Of a stretch of 64,000 bases of DNA, positions 10,201-21,248 are shown piece after piece. Source of the DNA: Pseudomonadota bacterium (lineage in GTDB: Bacteria > Pseudomonadota > Gammaproteobacteria > Burkholderiales > Ferrovaceae). The notes beneath the pieces were generated by a model. That model was not told the origin of the DNA. It saw only the letters and a list, made by a program, of their open reading frames with translations, and ran no database searches. The position numbers and the translations under genes are program-made. How positions within the stretch are numbered: position 1 is the first letter of the stretch; every line of letters starts with the position of its first letter. The stretch covers positions 25,620 to 89,619 of the forward strand of contig JAJZBQ010000008.1 in the NCBI GenBank assembly GCA_021798835.1, read 5' to 3'.

Positions 10201-11514
10201 ATGACCATGGTTAGCCCCGAAAACAATGTGCTGGAGCGTCGTCTCCAACTGACTATACCGCTGGATGATGTGCGCCAGGAAACTGAGAAGCGCTTGCGCA
10301 AACTTGCTCGCTCAGTGCGTATTCAAGGCTTTCGACCAGGTAAAGTGCCCTACCGTATGGTGGTACAACAGTACGGTGCAGGGACAGAGGAGGAAGTGAT
10401 CAACACGTTGGCGCAACAGCGCTTCAGTGAAGAGGTGCGTAACCAGAACCTGTTGGTGGCCGGTGTGCCACGATTTGATGCGCTTCCCATGGAAGAAGCC
10501 AGCCAACTCTTCGGGTTTTCTGCGACATTTGAGGTTTATCCTCAAGTGACTGTGGGAACATGGGAAGGGCGAGTGCTGGAAAAGACGACCGTTTCCGTGA
10601 CCGATGAAGATGTTGAGCGAACATTGGCACTGTTGCGTCAACAGCGCATGACTTATCATTCGGTTGACCGGGCTTCTGCCCAGGGCGACAGGGTCTTGGT
10701 GGACTTCTCGGGAACGGTGGATGGGGAAGAGTTCTCGGGAGGAAAAGGCGAAAAAATGCCGGTTGTTTTGGGAAGTGGGCGCTTTTTGCCCGAGTTCGAA
10801 CAAGGTTTGCTGGGATTGACAGCAGGCTTGGAGCATGTGTTTTCCCTGCCATTCCCTGAAAATTATCCGGCTGCCAATCTCGCTGGCAAAACAGCAACGT
10901 TTACAGTTTCTCTGAAAGAGGTTGCAGAGCCTGTATTGCCAGCCATTGATGATGAGTTTCTTAGTGCCGTTGGTGTTTCCAGTGGAGGAGAGTCTCAGTT
11001 GCGTCAGGAGTTGCGTGACAATCTGGAGCGTGAGGTGCGTCAAAAGTTGCGTGCGCAACTGAAAGAATCGGTCATGTCGCTGTTGTTGGAAGTGGCTCCG
11101 ATTCCTGTTCCTCATGCGTTAATTCAGCGTGAAATCGTTCGGATGCGTGCTGGAATGATCGAAGATATGAAAAGTCGCAATCCAAAGGAGAAACCCCCCG
11201 AACTTCCAGATTCCCTGTTTGAGTCTGCGGCAAAACGACGCGTTGCGCTGGGATTGATTGTCTCGGAATTGGTACGACAACAGCAGATTTCTGCGACACC
11301 GGCAGCGGTTCGTGCCTTGATAGAAGAACTGGCATCGGCTTATGAGCATCCAGATGATGTTATTCGTTGGACCTATCAAAATCAGGAACAGTTGCGTCAG
11401 GTGGAGGCGGTGGCTCTTGAGGATGCGGTAGTGGAATGGATTTGTACACAAGTGGAAATTCGCGAAATACATAAAACTTTTGCGGAACTTGCTCAACCAA
11501 ACCAAGATCAGTAA
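10201..11514 (+). CDS. tig: Trigger factor, ribosome-associated chaperone and prolyl isomerase
   Basis: Binds at the ribosome exit tunnel and shields nascent chains. The 437-residue product has three family domains: the ribosome-binding N-domain with the signature [12 protein letters not shown] near residue 42 (usual GFRxGKxP), the FKBP-type isomerase domain from about 160 ([17 protein letters not shown]...[18 protein letters not shown]), and the helical C-terminal arms. AGGA lies 7 bases before the ATG at 10201. An in-frame ATG at 10165 sits inside the -10 box and cannot be the start. clpP follows 37 bp downstream, a common arrangement. Confidence 0.96.
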   Translation: MTMVSPENNVLERRLQLTIPLDDVRQETEKRLRKLARSVRIQGFRPGKVPYRMVVQQYGAGTEEEVINTLAQQRFSEEVRNQNLLVAGVPRFDALPMEEASQLFGFSATFEVYPQVTVGTWEGRVLEKTTVSVTDEDVERTLALLRQQRMTYHSVDRASAQGDRVLVDFSGTVDGEEFSGGKGEKMPVVLGSGRFLPEFEQGLLGLTAGLEHVFSLPFPENYPAANLAGKTATFTVSLKEVAEPVLPAIDDEFLSAVGVSSGGESQLRQELRDNLEREVRQKLRAQLKESVMSLLLEVAPIPVPHALIQREIVRMRAGMIEDMKSRNPKEKPPELPDSLFESAAKRRVALGLIVSELVRQQQISATPAAVRALIEELASAYEHPDDVIRWTYQNQEQLRQVEAVALEDAVVEWICTQVEIREIHKTFAELAQPNQDQ

Positions 11515-11551
11515 CCTAGAACATAATTCTTTTGAGGCAGGAGACTCTGGA

Positions 11552-12169
11552 GTGGATATTCAGTCTATGAATTTGATTCCGATGGTGGTGGAGCAAAGTA
11601 GCCGGGGGGAACGTTCCTACGATATTTTTTCACGCTTGCTCAAGGAAAGAGTGGTTTTTCTGGTTGGTCCGGTTAATGATGCGGTGGCCAATTTGATCGT
11701 AGCCCAACTATTGTTTTTGGAGTCAGAGAATCCCGATAAAGATATTCACCTCTATATCAATTCTCCGGGAGGATCTGTGTCGGCTGGATTGGCCATCTAC
11801 GATACCATGCAGTTTATCAAGTCGGATGTCAGTACTACCTGTATGGGTATGGCTGCCAGTATGGGCGCTTTCTTGTTGGCTGCTGGGGCTTCAGGAAAAC
11901 GTTATGTGCTGCCCAATGCACGTGTCATGATTCATCAACCGATGGGGGGGGCACAGGGTCAAGCATCGGATATCGAGATCCAGGCTCGTGAGATTCTTTA
12001 TTTGCGCCAGCGGCTCAACGAAGTTATGGCTCACCATACAGGTAAATCCGTTGCTGAGATCGAGCGTGATACTGATCGTGATAATTTTCTGGGCGCTCAG
12101 GAAGCGATTGACTATGGGTTGGTGGATCGGATGTTGACCCGTCGTGCCGATATGTCTGAAAAAGTATAA
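11552..12169 (+). CDS. clpP: ClpP protease, ATP-dependent Clp proteolytic subunit
   Basis: Serine peptidase that forms the double-heptamer chamber fed by ClpX and, here, ClpA. The catalytic triad is readable: Ser in [11 protein letters not shown], His in VMIHQPMGG and Asp in [10 protein letters not shown] chose the GTG at 11552 because AGGAG at 11539-11543 is 8 bases upstream; it gives 205 residues, the family norm. An ATG at 11567 is the alternative. A few residues before [21 protein letters not shown] are probably removed as a propeptide. Confidence 0.95.
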   Translation: MDIQSMNLIPMVVEQSSRGERSYDIFSRLLKERVVFLVGPVNDAVANLIVAQLLFLESENPDKDIHLYINSPGGSVSAGLAIYDTMQFIKSDVSTTCMGMAASMGAFLLAAGASGKRYVLPNARVMIHQPMGGAQGQASDIEIQAREILYLRQRLNEVMAHHTGKSVAEIERDTDRDNFLGAQEAIDYGLVDRMLTRRADMSEKV

Positions 12170-12198
12170 AGTCCAATAAAAATTAGTGGTGATGTCAA

Positions 12199-13455
12199 AT
12201 GAGTGAAATCAACGCATCGGAAAAATTGCTGTATTGTTCCTTCTGTGGAAAAAGTCAGCATGAAGTGCGCAAGTTGATTGCCGGTCCATCGGTGTTCATC
12301 TGTGATGAATGCATAGAATTATGCAATGACATCATTCGCGATGAGATTGAGGAAGCGGATTCGCATCATATCAAGACCGAATTGCCCACGCCTCAGGAAA
12401 TTGCGGCGATTCTGGATCAATATGTGATCGACCAAAAAAAGGCAAAAAAAATTCTCTCGGTTGCCGTATACAACCACTATAAACGTTTGCGTCACCAGGG
12501 TAAGAACAAAGAAATAGAGTTGTCCAAGAGTAATATCCTACTCATTGGCCCCACGGGTTCAGGTAAGACGTTGCTGGCCCAGACGTTGGCGCGTTTGTTG
12601 GATGTTCCCTTTGTCATCGCTGATGCGACAACCCTGACCGAAGCAGGGTATGTAGGCGAGGATGTGGAAAATATTATTCAGAAACTGCTCCAGAAGTGCG
12701 ATTACGATATAGAAAAGGCCCAGCGTGGGATCATCTATATCGATGAAATCGACAAGATTTCGCGAAAATCCGACAATCCCTCCATTACCCGCGACGTGTC
12801 TGGTGAAGGAGTTCAGCAGGCGTTGCTGAAATTGATCGAGGGAACGACTGCATCGGTTCCTCCGCAAGGTGGAAGAAAACATCCCAATCAGGAATTTGTA
12901 CAGATTGATACCACCAACATATTGTTCATCTGTGGTGGAGCCTTTGGCGGATTGGACAAGATTGTACGTCATCGCTCGGATCGTTCTGGTATCGGTTTTG
13001 GCGCGGAAGTCAAAAGTCAGGATCAACAGACGATCAATCAGGCGCTGGCTGATATAGAAACTGAGGATCTTGTTAAATATGGCTTGATCCCGGAATTTGT
13101 TGGACGTTTGCCGGTGGTGGCGACACTGGAAGAATTGCATGAGGAGGCGTTGGTCCGAATTTTGACAGAACCCAGAAATTCTTTGACCAAACAGTTTCAG
13201 AAATTGTTTTCCATGGAAAATGTCGAATTGGAGTTCCGGCCTGCTGCCTTGCAAGCCATTGCTGTCAAGGCCCTGGAACGCAAAACCGGAGCGCGTGGAC
13301 TACGCTCGATTATTGAACAGACGTTACTGGATACCATGTTTGATCTTCCATCACAGCAGAATGTCAGCAAGGTTGTGGTGGATGAAGGTTGTATTCAAAC
13401 TGGTAGCGCTCCCCTGTTGATTTATACGGATACTCAAAAGGTGGTGGGGGTTTGA
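12199..13455 (+). CDS. clpX: ClpX, ATPase and unfoldase subunit of the Clp protease
   Basis: The 418-residue protein has the N-terminal C4 zinc finger ([11 protein letters not shown]...[10 protein letters not shown], residues 13-45) that binds adaptors and substrates. The AAA+ module follows: Walker A GPTGSGKT near 117, Walker [11 protein letters not shown] near 180, sensor and arginine motifs (RGLRSIIE), and the IGFGAEV region that contains the ClpP-docking loop. It follows clpP by 29 bp. lon is next but has its own heat-shock-like promoter. Confidence 0.97.
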   Translation: MSEINASEKLLYCSFCGKSQHEVRKLIAGPSVFICDECIELCNDIIRDEIEEADSHHIKTELPTPQEIAAILDQYVIDQKKAKKILSVAVYNHYKRLRHQGKNKEIELSKSNILLIGPTGSGKTLLAQTLARLLDVPFVIADATTLTEAGYVGEDVENIIQKLLQKCDYDIEKAQRGIIYIDEIDKISRKSDNPSITRDVSGEGVQQALLKLIEGTTASVPPQGGRKHPNQEFVQIDTTNILFICGGAFGGLDKIVRHRSDRSGIGFGAEVKSQDQQTINQALADIETEDLVKYGLIPEFVGRLPVVATLEELHEEALVRILTEPRNSLTKQFQKLFSMENVELEFRPAALQAIAVKALERKTGARGLRSIIEQTLLDTMFDLPSQQNVSKVVVDEGCIQTGSAPLLIYTDTQKVVGV

Positions 13456-13469
13456 CCGACATTGTTGCT

Positions 13470-13498
13470 CTTGAAAAAGCAGGTGGCATCCCCCATGT
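13470..13498 (+). promoter_or_regulatory. Sigma-32 (heat-shock) type promoter before lon
   Basis: CTTGAAA at 13470-13476 and CCCCATGT at 13491-13498 with a 14-bp spacer match the sigma-32 consensus (CTTGAAA, 11-16 bp, CCCCATnT) at every fixed position. The predicted transcript start is about 27 nt before the lon ATG. Confidence 0.8.
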
Positions 13499-13531
13499 GA
13501 TGGCTAGTTGACGAAACAGAGGCCCGTAATC

Positions 13532-15934
13532 ATGACTACTGAAACCACCGAAATCTTGCAATTGCCCTTGTTGCCCCTACGTGATGTGGTGGTGTTCCCG
13601 CACATGGTGATTCCTCTCTTTGTAGGACGTCCCAAGTCCATAAGAGCACTGGAAGTCGCCATGGAATCTGGCAAGAATCTTTTACTGGTGGCACAGAAAT
13701 CGGCTTCTGACGATGATCCTGGCGTGGATGAGCTCTATCCGGTGGGGAGTGTCGCGAGTATTTTGCAGATGCTAAAACTTCCCGATGGCACGGTAAAGGT
13801 TTTGGTAGAGGGATTGCATCGAGTGACGGTGGCGGAAGTTACTGAGCCCGATGATGCTTATTTTCTGGGAAGTGCCGTGACTGTTCCAGAGGAAGATCAT
13901 CTGGTCCCGGAACTGGAAGCCTTGCGTCGGACATTGCTGACGCAGTTTGACCAGTTTGTAAAACTGAACAAAAAAATCCCCCAGGAGGTTCTGACCTCTT
14001 TTTCCAGTATTGATCAGGCGGGGCGTTTGGCTGATACTGTGGCTACTCATGTTCCCCTGAAACTGGAGCAAAAACAGCAAATCCTGACGCTTTTTGATAC
14101 ACGCAAGCGTATAGAAAAGTTATTGACCTTGCTGGAAAGCGAGATTGATATTCTTCAGGTGGAAAAGCGCATACGTGGGCGAGTCAAGCGTCAGATGGAG
14201 AAGAGTCAGCGCGAATATTACTTGAATGAACAAGTCAAGGCCATTCAAAAGGAGTTGGGTGACAGCGAGGATGGGGCTGACATCGAAGAGATGGAGAAAA
14301 AGATTCGTGCCGCTCATATGCCCAAGGAGGCCTTGAGCAAGGCTGAGGCTGAACTCAAGAAATTGCGTCTCATGTCTCCGATGTCGGCTGAGGCAACGGT
14401 GGTGCGCAATTACATTGATGCCTTGGTGGCCCTGCCCTGGAAAAAGAAAACACGGGTCAGCACTGACTTGGCAGTATGTGAAAAAGTTCTGGATGAAGAT
14501 CACTACGGACTGGATAGGGTCAAGGAAAGAATCGTTGAATACCTGGCTGTGCAGACGCGGGTCGATAAAGTGAAAGCGCCTATTCTTTGTCTGGTCGGTC
14601 CACCCGGTGTTGGAAAAACATCTTTGGGCCAGTCTATTGCTCGAGCAACCAACCGAAAATTCATTCGCATGGCTCTCGGGGGGGTGCGCGATGAAGCTGA
14701 AATTCGCGGGCATCGCCGCACTTACATTGGGGCCATGCCTGGAAAAATTCTTCAGAGTCTGACCAAGGTTGGAGTTCGTAATCCACTGTTTTTACTTGAT
14801 GAAGTAGATAAGATGGGGCAGGATTTTCGTGGAGATCCGGCATCGGCCTTGCTGGAGGTTCTTGATCCGGAGCAGAATCATACGTTTACTGATCACTATG
14901 TCGAGGTGGAGTACGATTTGTCGGATGTCATGTTTGTTGCAACGGCTAACACACTCGATATTCCCTCTCCCTTGTTGGATCGCATGGAAGTTATCCGCTT
15001 GTCCGGGTATACCGAAGATGAGAAAGTCAATATTGCACGCCAGTATCTCTTGCCCAAGCAGTTGAAGGCCAATGGTCTGCGCGAAGATGAGATTGTGGTC
15101 GCGGACAGTGCGTTGCGTACGATCGTGCAGTATTACACGCGTGAAGCAGGTGTCCGTTCTCTCGATCGTGAAATTGCCAAGATTTGTCGCAAGGTGGTCA
15201 AGTCCCTGTTGCTTGAGAAAAAAGATAAAAAAGTCACGGTGAGTTCCCGTAATTTGGATAAGTATCTTGGAGTACGTCGTTACAGTTTCGGTGTGGCCGA
15301 GAAGCATAACCAGGTGGGGCAGGTAACTGGGTTGGCATGGACGGAAGTGGGAGGAGAGTTGCTGACTATTGAGGCCGCGCGGGTGACGGGTAAGGGAAAG
15401 ATGACGACCACCGGTAAACTGGGTGAGGTTATGCAAGAGTCTATTCAGGCTGCGCTGAGTGTTGTGCGTAGTCGTGCAGCCAATTTGGGAATTGCTCCGG
15501 ATTTTTACGAGAAATCGGATATTCATATCCATTTGCCCGAGGGAGCAACACCCAAAGATGGGCCCAGCGCAGGTATTGCCATTGCGACGGCCATGGTATC
15601 GGTTCTCAGTGGTATTCCAGTTCGTGCCGATGTGGCCATGACGGGTGAAATCACTTTGCGTGGAGAGGTGTTACCTATCGGGGGGCTCAAGGAAAAATTG
15701 TTGGCCGCACAGCGTGGCGGAATAAAAACCGTCCTGATTCCTCAGGAGAACAGCAAGGATCTGGTGGAGATTCCAGATACCATAAAAGGTAAACTGGATT
15801 TGCATCCCGTGCGTTGGATCGATCAGGTTTTGGCGCTGGCGCTTGAGCGGCAGCCTGTTCCGCTGGAGGAAGGGGTAAGTGAGGCCAGCCCTCCAAAGTC
15901 GGTGGAAATTCAGCCTGCTTCCATTAAACATTGA
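13532..15934 (+). CDS. lon: Lon ATP-dependent protease
   Basis: Degrades misfolded and some regulatory proteins in the cytoplasm. The 800-residue protein has the N-terminal LAN substrate domain ([23 protein letters not shown]), a coiled helical stretch, an AAA+ domain with Walker [16 protein letters not shown] near 352 and Walker [13 protein letters not shown], and a C-terminal peptidase domain. The catalytic Ser is in the [14 protein letters not shown] stretch, with the Lys about 43 residues later in [14 protein letters not shown]. The ATG at 13532 has GAGG 9 bases upstream; a TTG at 13508 is in frame but less likely. Confidence 0.97.
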   Translation: MTTETTEILQLPLLPLRDVVVFPHMVIPLFVGRPKSIRALEVAMESGKNLLLVAQKSASDDDPGVDELYPVGSVASILQMLKLPDGTVKVLVEGLHRVTVAEVTEPDDAYFLGSAVTVPEEDHLVPELEALRRTLLTQFDQFVKLNKKIPQEVLTSFSSIDQAGRLADTVATHVPLKLEQKQQILTLFDTRKRIEKLLTLLESEIDILQVEKRIRGRVKRQMEKSQREYYLNEQVKAIQKELGDSEDGADIEEMEKKIRAAHMPKEALSKAEAELKKLRLMSPMSAEATVVRNYIDALVALPWKKKTRVSTDLAVCEKVLDEDHYGLDRVKERIVEYLAVQTRVDKVKAPILCLVGPPGVGKTSLGQSIARATNRKFIRMALGGVRDEAEIRGHRRTYIGAMPGKILQSLTKVGVRNPLFLLDEVDKMGQDFRGDPASALLEVLDPEQNHTFTDHYVEVEYDLSDVMFVATANTLDIPSPLLDRMEVIRLSGYTEDEKVNIARQYLLPKQLKANGLREDEIVVADSALRTIVQYYTREAGVRSLDREIAKICRKVVKSLLLEKKDKKVTVSSRNLDKYLGVRRYSFGVAEKHNQVGQVTGLAWTEVGGELLTIEAARVTGKGKMTTTGKLGEVMQESIQAALSVVRSRAANLGIAPDFYEKSDIHIHLPEGATPKDGPSAGIAIATAMVSVLSGIPVRADVAMTGEITLRGEVLPIGGLKEKLLAAQRGGIKTVLIPQENSKDLVEIPDTIKGKLDLHPVRWIDQVLALALERQPVPLEEGVSEASPPKSVEIQPASIKH

Positions 15935-15962
15935 TTTTTTCTGCTTTTCATCCGAAAAATGG

Positions 15963-15991
15963 TTGACAGGGTGTCTGCACACCCTTATAAA
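15963..15991 (+). promoter_or_regulatory. Strong hup promoter with a dyad between -35 and -10
   Basis: TTGACA at 15963-15968 and TATAAA at 15986-15991 are separated by exactly 17 bp. The interval holds a perfect inverted repeat, AGGGTGT-CTGC-ACACCCT (15968-15985), that spans from the last base of the -35 to the base before the -10. This may be an operator. A lon terminator is less likely because no T-run follows. Confidence 0.8.
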
Positions 15992-16053
15992 GGCTAATTG
16001 AGCGCCGTCTGTGGCGTTTGGTTTGTTGTGTCCAATGAAAAAAGGGGAACCCT

Positions 16054-16326
16054 GTGAACAAATCTGAATTAATCGAACAAATGGCTGAAGCAGCAGATAT
16101 TTCGAAGGCGGCTGCAGGCCGTGCCCTGGAAGGGGCGTTAGCTGCGATAAAGGCCAGTCTGCAACAAGGAAAGGAAGTTTCTTTGGTGGGTTTTGGTGCA
16201 TTTTACGTGGGCGAACGCGCGGCGCGTACGGGACGTAACCCTAGCACGGGCGAGACCATCAAAATCAAGGCTGCAAAAACGCCGAAGTTCAGGGCTGGCA
16301 AAACTCTTAAGGATAGTGTAAACTAG
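16054..16326 (+). CDS. hup: DNA-binding protein HU
   Basis: A 90-residue histone-like protein that bends and compacts DNA as a dimer. It starts [25 protein letters not shown] and has the core [11 protein letters not shown], followed by the DNA-embracing arm ([26 protein letters not shown]). The start is GTG with GGGGA just upstream. IHF subunits are the close relatives, but length and the position behind lon point to HU-beta. It has a strong promoter and is followed within 11 bp by tRNA-Val with no terminator between, so a hup-tRNA co-transcript is likely. Confidence 0.95.
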   Translation: MNKSELIEQMAEAADISKAAAGRALEGALAAIKASLQQGKEVSLVGFGAFYVGERAARTGRNPSTGETIKIKAAKTPKFRAGKTLKDSVN

Positions 16327-16337
16327 CATTCTTTGTT

Positions 16338-16413
16338 GGGTGCTTAGCTCAGTTGGTAGAGCGTCGCCCTTACAAGGCGAATGTCGGGGGTTCGAGCCCC
16401 TCAGCACCCACCA
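16338..16413 (+). tRNA. tRNA-Val (anticodon TAC)
   Basis: A 76-nt cloverleaf. The acceptor arms GGGTGCT and AGCACCC pair, the D-loop reads AGCTCAGTTGGTAGAGC, the anticodon stem CGCCC/GGGCG-type encloses TTACAA with anticodon TAC, and the T-arm contains GGTTCGAGCCCC. The terminal CCA is encoded. Confidence 0.97.
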
Positions 16414-16444
16414 GTATTTTGGTAAATATTCGTCAAAGTTTTTA

Positions 16445-16521
16445 GGAGTGGTAGTTCAGTTGGTTAGAATACCGGCCTGTCACGCCGGGGGTCGCGGGTT
16501 CGAGTCCCGTCCACTCCGCCA
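16445..16521 (+). tRNA. tRNA-Asp (anticodon GTC)
   Basis: A 77-nt cloverleaf. The acceptor arms GGAGTGG and CCACTCC pair with discriminator G, the anticodon loop CTGTCAC gives GTC, and the T-arm is GCGGGTTCGAGTCCCGT. CCA is encoded. It lies 31 bp after tRNA-Val, so the two are probably processed from one transcript. Confidence 0.97.
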
Positions 16522-16574
16522 ATTTAAGAAATCTGTCATGCGTCAACAGGTTTTCAAATGAATAAACGAAGAAG

Positions 16575-16599
16575 CCGTTGAGAAATCAACGGTTTTTTT
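16575..16599 (+). terminator. Rho-independent terminator after hup-tRNA-Val-tRNA-Asp
   Basis: The perfect 7-bp stem CCGTTGA/TCAACGG encloses a GAAA tetraloop and is followed at once by seven T. It ends the hup-tRNA unit before ppiD. Confidence 0.88.
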
Positions 16600-16617
16600 G
16601 TTTTAGAGAGGATTGTC

Positions 16618-18546
16618 ATGCTGAGCGGGTTCCGCACATTGTCACAAACATGGGTAGCCAAGGTAGTACTGGCGCTGATTACTATCCCCTTCGCACTGTT
16701 TGGTGTTGAGTATTATTTTCAGCAAGGTGGGGCAGGGGGGGCGGTTCTCAAGGTTGATGGAGAATCTATCAGTCAGCAAGAATTTCGTGAAGCCTTGCGT
16801 GCTCAGCAACAACAGATGCAACAAAATAGCGGAGGGCGAGATGGTGGTCAGGAAGAGTCACCCTTGTTACGCTATGAGGCACTCAATGCACTGGTTAATC
16901 GTCAGTTATTGCTTAACTATGCCAAACGTGAGCATTTGACCGTACCTGATCAACTACTGATCAATGAAATTGGCCGTATTGATGTGTTCCAGGATTCTGG
17001 AAAGTTCTCTCAGACACGCTACGAGCAAGTGCTCAAGAGCCAGGGAATGACCCCGAAACAGTTTGAGCAACGCTTGCGCAGTGATCTGATGTTGCAACTG
17101 GAACAAGGATCTCTGATTGGTACGGCATGGGTTCCTGAACCCAGTCTTGATGCTTTCTTGAAACTCAGTGGTCAGGTTCGTACATTGTCCAGTGCAGTGG
17201 TGCCAGCGGAGACTTACCTGCCTCAGGTGAAACTGTCTTCAGAGGCGGCACAACATTACTACCAATCCCATTCGGATGAGTTTCGTGTTCCAGAAATGGT
17301 GGATGTTCAGTATGTTGTCCTGTCGGCAGAGCACCCTCAGACGTTGCCCGTTGTGACGGCCGATGAAATTCGTCATGCCTATGACGATCCCGCGAATCAG
17401 ACACGCTGGAAGGGCCAAGAAAAGCGTCGGGTTCGACATATTTTACTGACGGTTCCCAGTGGGGCCAGCGTGGCTGAGCGACACACAGTATTGGAGCGTA
17501 TCACACGTCTTCGGCAACAGTTGCTGGAGCATCCGGAGCGTTTTTCTGATATCGCCAAAACCCAGTCACAAGATCCTGGTTCGGCACATCAAGGTGGTGA
17601 GTTGGGTTTTTTTGCGCGTGGCGTGATGACACCAGCGTTTGATCGAGCGGCATTTGCCCTGAAGCAGGGGGATATTTCAGAACCGGTGGAAACGGATTTT
17701 GGTTATCACCTGATTCAAGTGGAAGAAATTCAACCAGCCACCCCCAAGACTTTGGAGCAGGCCACGCCTGAACTGACGGAAGAATTGCGCCGCCAAAAGG
17801 CAACCCAGGAGTTTTCTGAGGCGGCTGATGGGTTTGGTTCTATGGTCTATGAGCAGTCGGGGAGTCTTCAGCCGGCAGCTACTCGTTACCACCTACCTTT
17901 GCAAAGTCAGTCGGGGATAAGCCAGGGAACCCAAACCGGGATCTGGGCCAATCAGAAATTGCAGGTGGCACTTTTCTCGTCTGCTGTTCTCAAGGATCAC
18001 CGTAATACACAGGCGATTGAGATCACACCGGGGACAATGGTAGCGGCACGGGTCATCGCGGATCACCCCGCACATATTCGTCCATTTGATGAGGTGTCGG
18101 GGGGAATTCAGCAACAGTTGATGCACCAGGAGGCAGCGCGTCTCACGCGCGTGGCGGGTGAAGCGATGCTTAAGGATTTGCGTGCCGGACATGCCGTGTC
18201 TTCTCTGTCATGGTCAGGGGAACGTCAATTGAGTCGCCAGCAGGCCTATGCTGGGGCTCTCCCAGGTGGAGCGGCGATCTCACCCGCCTTTCAGTTGGAT
18301 GAACATCAGTTGCCAGGCTATGTGGGTGCGACGACACAGGAAGGGAATTATGTCCTGATCAAGGTTACCGCAGTGCAACCCGGTTCCACCAATGATCCGA
18401 GATTGCGCAAGGAAGCAGAAACGGCATTAAGCCGTGCCTACGGTGATGAGATCATGGAAACATTCCTGAACTCCCTGCGTCAGGGTGCCAACATTCAGGT
18501 TCTGGACAAGCAGTTGATGGCCGGCACGCCGGCCGAACACCCCTAG
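16618..18546 (+). CDS. ppiD: Periplasmic folding chaperone / peptidyl-prolyl isomerase PpiD (SurA-like)
   Basis: A 642-residue inner-membrane-anchored protein that helps exported proteins fold near the Sec translocon. One membrane segment lies at the N-terminus ([19 protein letters not shown], about 17-35). A SurA_N-like chaperone region ([19 protein letters not shown] onward) follows, then a parvulin/rotamase domain at about 265-365 ([13 protein letters not shown] ... [23 protein letters not shown] ... [15 protein letters not shown]) and a long C-terminal arm. AGAGAGGA precedes the ATG. The 3' end overlaps the convergent fabI by 4 bp. Confidence 0.92.
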   Translation: MLSGFRTLSQTWVAKVVLALITIPFALFGVEYYFQQGGAGGAVLKVDGESISQQEFREALRAQQQQMQQNSGGRDGGQEESPLLRYEALNALVNRQLLLNYAKREHLTVPDQLLINEIGRIDVFQDSGKFSQTRYEQVLKSQGMTPKQFEQRLRSDLMLQLEQGSLIGTAWVPEPSLDAFLKLSGQVRTLSSAVVPAETYLPQVKLSSEAAQHYYQSHSDEFRVPEMVDVQYVVLSAEHPQTLPVVTADEIRHAYDDPANQTRWKGQEKRRVRHILLTVPSGASVAERHTVLERITRLRQQLLEHPERFSDIAKTQSQDPGSAHQGGELGFFARGVMTPAFDRAAFALKQGDISEPVETDFGYHLIQVEEIQPATPKTLEQATPELTEELRRQKATQEFSEAADGFGSMVYEQSGSLQPAATRYHLPLQSQSGISQGTQTGIWANQKLQVALFSSAVLKDHRNTQAIEITPGTMVAARVIADHPAHIRPFDEVSGGIQQQLMHQEAARLTRVAGEAMLKDLRAGHAVSSLSWSGERQLSRQQAYAGALPGGAAISPAFQLDEHQLPGYVGATTQEGNYVLIKVTAVQPGSTNDPRLRKEAETALSRAYGDEIMETFLNSLRQGANIQVLDKQLMAGTPAEHP

Positions 18547-19331
18547 CCTCCTGCCATACCGGGTACAGTGCTTGAGAAACCACCGTCTACATGCACGATT
18601 TCTCCTGTGATTCCCGATGCCAGTGAGCTGCACAAAAAAGCCGCTACATTGCCGACTTCTTCGATGGTAACGTTGCGACGCAGAGGGGCGGTCTGTTCCA
18701 CGTACCCCAGGATTTTTCCGAAATCGCCAATTCCCGATGCCGCCAACGTCTTGATGGGTCCTGCCGATATGGCATTGACGCGTATTCCCATAGGGCCCAG
18801 ACTTTGTGCCAGATATCGGACATTGGCTTCCAGGCTGGCCTTGGCCAAGCCCATGACGTTATAGTTTGGTACAGAACGCTCAGCACCCAGATAAGACAGG
18901 GTTAGCAGAGATCCCTGACGCTCGGCCAGCAGTGGGGCACCAAATTTGGCCATGGCAGAAAAACTGTAGGAACTGATGTCGTGGGCGATGCGGAAGTTCT
19001 CTCGGGTAACCGACTCATGAAAGTTACCAGCCAGCGCTTCGCGAGGAGCAAAAGCTATGGAGTGAATGATGCTATCCAGTCCCTCTTTCTGGCGTGCCAA
19101 CTGGTCGAACAGATGTTCGATATCCGAATCTTGAGCAACATCACAGGGGTAAATTTCTGCTACTCCCATTTCAGCGGCCAATTTTTCAACGCGACCGCGA
19201 ACGGCTTCCCCCTGATAAGTCAAAACGATATTGGCCCCTTCGCGCTGCATGGCGCGGGCGATGCCCCAAGCGATGGAACGGTTGCTGAGCAACCCGGTGA
19301 CCAAGACTTTTTTACTCGCCAGAAATCCCAT
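18543..19331 (-). CDS. fabI: Enoyl-[acyl-carrier-protein] reductase (NADH), FabI type
   Basis: Catalyses the last reduction in each round of fatty acid elongation. The 262-residue short-chain dehydrogenase fold has [13 protein letters not shown] as the cofactor-binding loop and [12 protein letters not shown], which supplies the Tyr-x6-Lys pair. [13 protein letters not shown] fits FabI rather than FabG. AGAGGG lies 5-6 bases before the ATG. It is transcribed convergently to ppiD and divergently from the ABC transporter genes, with an 84-bp gap to the latter. Confidence 0.96.
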   Translation of the reverse strand: MGFLASKKVLVTGLLSNRSIAWGIARAMQREGANIVLTYQGEAVRGRVEKLAAEMGVAEIYPCDVAQDSDIEHLFDQLARQKEGLDSIIHSIAFAPREALAGNFHESVTRENFRIAHDISSYSFSAMAKFGAPLLAERQGSLLTLSYLGAERSVPNYNVMGLAKASLEANVRYLAQSLGPMGIRVNAISAGPIKTLAASGIGDFGKILGYVEQTAPLRRNVTIEEVGNVAAFLCSSLASGITGEIVHVDGGFSSTVPGMAGG

Positions 19332-19415
19332 GATGCCCTCTTTGTTGTAGTGATAAGGCGCCCATCATAAACTATTCAACGTTAGGCGCGAAGCAGAACA
19401 GGGTAGAATGCGGGA

Positions 19416-21248
19416 ATGCGAATGTTAACGATTTGGATGGACGTGGGGAGCAGGTTTTTTCGAGGATTCGGGTTATTCCTGTTTCTTGGCGGAGGGGCGG
19501 GATCTGTCCTGGCACTTGCTGCACCCATATCGCCCAAGGTGCTACACGTTGCATTAGGATCGGCGGAGACAGGGTTTGATCCGGTCATGACTTCGGACTT
19601 GAACACGGCTGCAGTGGAACAACAGTTATTCGAATCGTTGTTGACTTATGATTATTTGGCGCGCCCAGTCAAACTGGTTCCTCGTTTGGCGGCAACGATG
19701 CCCGTAGTGAGTAATGGGGGGAGAACTTGGCGCTTTACCTTGAAGCAAGGAGTTTATTTTTCTCCAGATCCGGTATTTCATGGACAACGTCGAGAAGCCA
19801 CCAGCCAGGATGTTGTCTATACCTTGATGCGCTTTATGGACCCCAGGAATCGTTCTCCTTATAAGTTTTTGCTTGACGGGAGGATTGTGGGTCTGGATGA
19901 GCGTGCAGAACTCGCTCGTCATACGGGCCATTTCGATTACGACAGTCCTGTGGCGGGTCTGGAAGTCGTGGATCGGTATACGTTGGTTATCCATCTAAAA
20001 ACTGCTGATTTTAATTTTGGTCATGCCATGGCACAACCCATGATGGGGGTGGTGGCGCGTGAGGTCATCGAGGCTTATGCATCCGATACGGCTTCGCATC
20101 CGGTGGGTACAGGACCTTACCGGTTAGGGAACTGGGTGCGCGCTGCGCGCATACAACTGTTGCGCAATCCCAATTACCGTGACGAGCGTTGGAATTTTTC
20201 GCCATCACAGCCTGCCGATCTCTCGTTGGTGCACCAAATGGAAGGCAAGCGAATACCGCAAATCGACGAAATCGATCTCCAGATTATTGAAGAGCCGCAA
20301 TCAGCCTGGCTGAGTTTTGCGCGCGGAGAATTGGATATTCTGGGAATACCTGCCCAATTTGCGCCATTGGCATTGGAAGGGGAACAATTGCGCGCGGATT
20401 GGAGAACCCGCGGGATACGCCTCGAACGCAGCGTTGATCCGGCCATTTCCTATTATTTCATCAATCAACAGGATCCTGTTCTGGGTGGGAATCAGCCAGA
20501 GAAAATTGCATTGCGTCGTGCGATTTTTTTGGCCATCAATGACGACGAGATGATTCGCGTGATGGCCAAGGGTCAAGCCATTCGCAATGCCTATCCGATT
20601 CCCCCGGGTGTTGCTGGTTATGATCCCAAGTATCGCAGCCTATTGGACTATAACCCGGAACTGGCTAATCACTTGCTGGACGCGTATGGTTTTCGGCGTG
20701 CCCCGGATGGCTACCGTCATCTCCCGGATGGGGGGGATCTGACCGTACACTATACAACGGGGCTATCGTCTGAAGACCGCGAATTGGACGAAGTCATGAA
20801 AAAATCCATGGATCGCATTGGGATTCATTGGATGAGTGATAAGCGGAAGTTTCCTGACATTATCCGCGCCGAACGCCAATGTTTGATTCAGTTTCGCTTG
20901 TCGGGCTGGATTGCTGATTATCCCGATGGGGATAATTTCATGCAGTTATGGTACGGTCCGCATATCCATGAGAATAATGCCAGTTGTTATCAGGATGTTG
21001 AATGGGATCGACTCTACGAACAAAGTTTGACTATGCCCGATTCACCACAGCGAGACATCCTCTATCATCGCCTGGCGCGTCGTCTGGAACTCCAGGGGGT
21101 GACCAAAGTCAGTACCTCGCCGTTGCGTAATGTATTGTCTCAACCCTGGGTCGAAGGTTTTCGGGTACATCCCATCTTGCCGTCGGTCTGGGAGTATCTG
21201 GATTTGACTTCTGCGACGACCGTGGAAACTACTCAGGGGGAACGATGA
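19416..21248 (+). CDS. ABC transporter periplasmic binding protein, family 5 (peptide type)
   Basis: A 610-residue solute-binding protein with an N-terminal signal (FFRGFGLFLFLGGGAGSVLALAAP). It is typical of the SBP_bac_5 family that binds oligopeptides and related compounds: PKVLHVALGSAETGFDPVM, LTYDYLARPVKLVPRLA, the RDPRNRSPYKF-like region, and VGTGPYRLGNWVRAARIQLLRNPNY. It begins a four-gene operon with both permeases and a double ATPase, all overlapping or within 8 bp. The layout matches YejABEF/Opp importers, but the substrate cannot be read from sequence. Starts at 19416, 19422 and 19437 are all possible; the ribosome site is weak. Confidence 0.88.
   Translation: MRMLTIWMDVGSRFFRGFGLFLFLGGGAGSVLALAAPISPKVLHVALGSAETGFDPVMTSDLNTAAVEQQLFESLLTYDYLARPVKLVPRLAATMPVVSNGGRTWRFTLKQGVYFSPDPVFHGQRREATSQDVVYTLMRFMDPRNRSPYKFLLDGRIVGLDERAELARHTGHFDYDSPVAGLEVVDRYTLVIHLKTADFNFGHAMAQPMMGVVAREVIEAYASDTASHPVGTGPYRLGNWVRAARIQLLRNPNYRDERWNFSPSQPADLSLVHQMEGKRIPQIDEIDLQIIEEPQSAWLSFARGELDILGIPAQFAPLALEGEQLRADWRTRGIRLERSVDPAISYYFINQQDPVLGGNQPEKIALRRAIFLAINDDEMIRVMAKGQAIRNAYPIPPGVAGYDPKYRSLLDYNPELANHLLDAYGFRRAPDGYRHLPDGGDLTVHYTTGLSSEDRELDEVMKKSMDRIGIHWMSDKRKFPDIIRAERQCLIQFRLSGWIADYPDGDNFMQLWYGPHIHENNASCYQDVEWDRLYEQSLTMPDSPQRDILYHRLARRLELQGVTKVSTSPLRNVLSQPWVEGFRVHPILPSVWEYLDLTSATTVETTQGER

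Noticed and set aside
12559..13254. Long open minus-strand frame inside clpX
   Set aside because: It lies opposite a highly conserved gene and has no ribosome site or recognisable domain.
19404..19409. TAGAAT as a -10 box for the ABC transporter operon
   Set aside because: No acceptable -35 at 16-18 bp, and the predicted start would fall on the first codon. Evidence is too weak.
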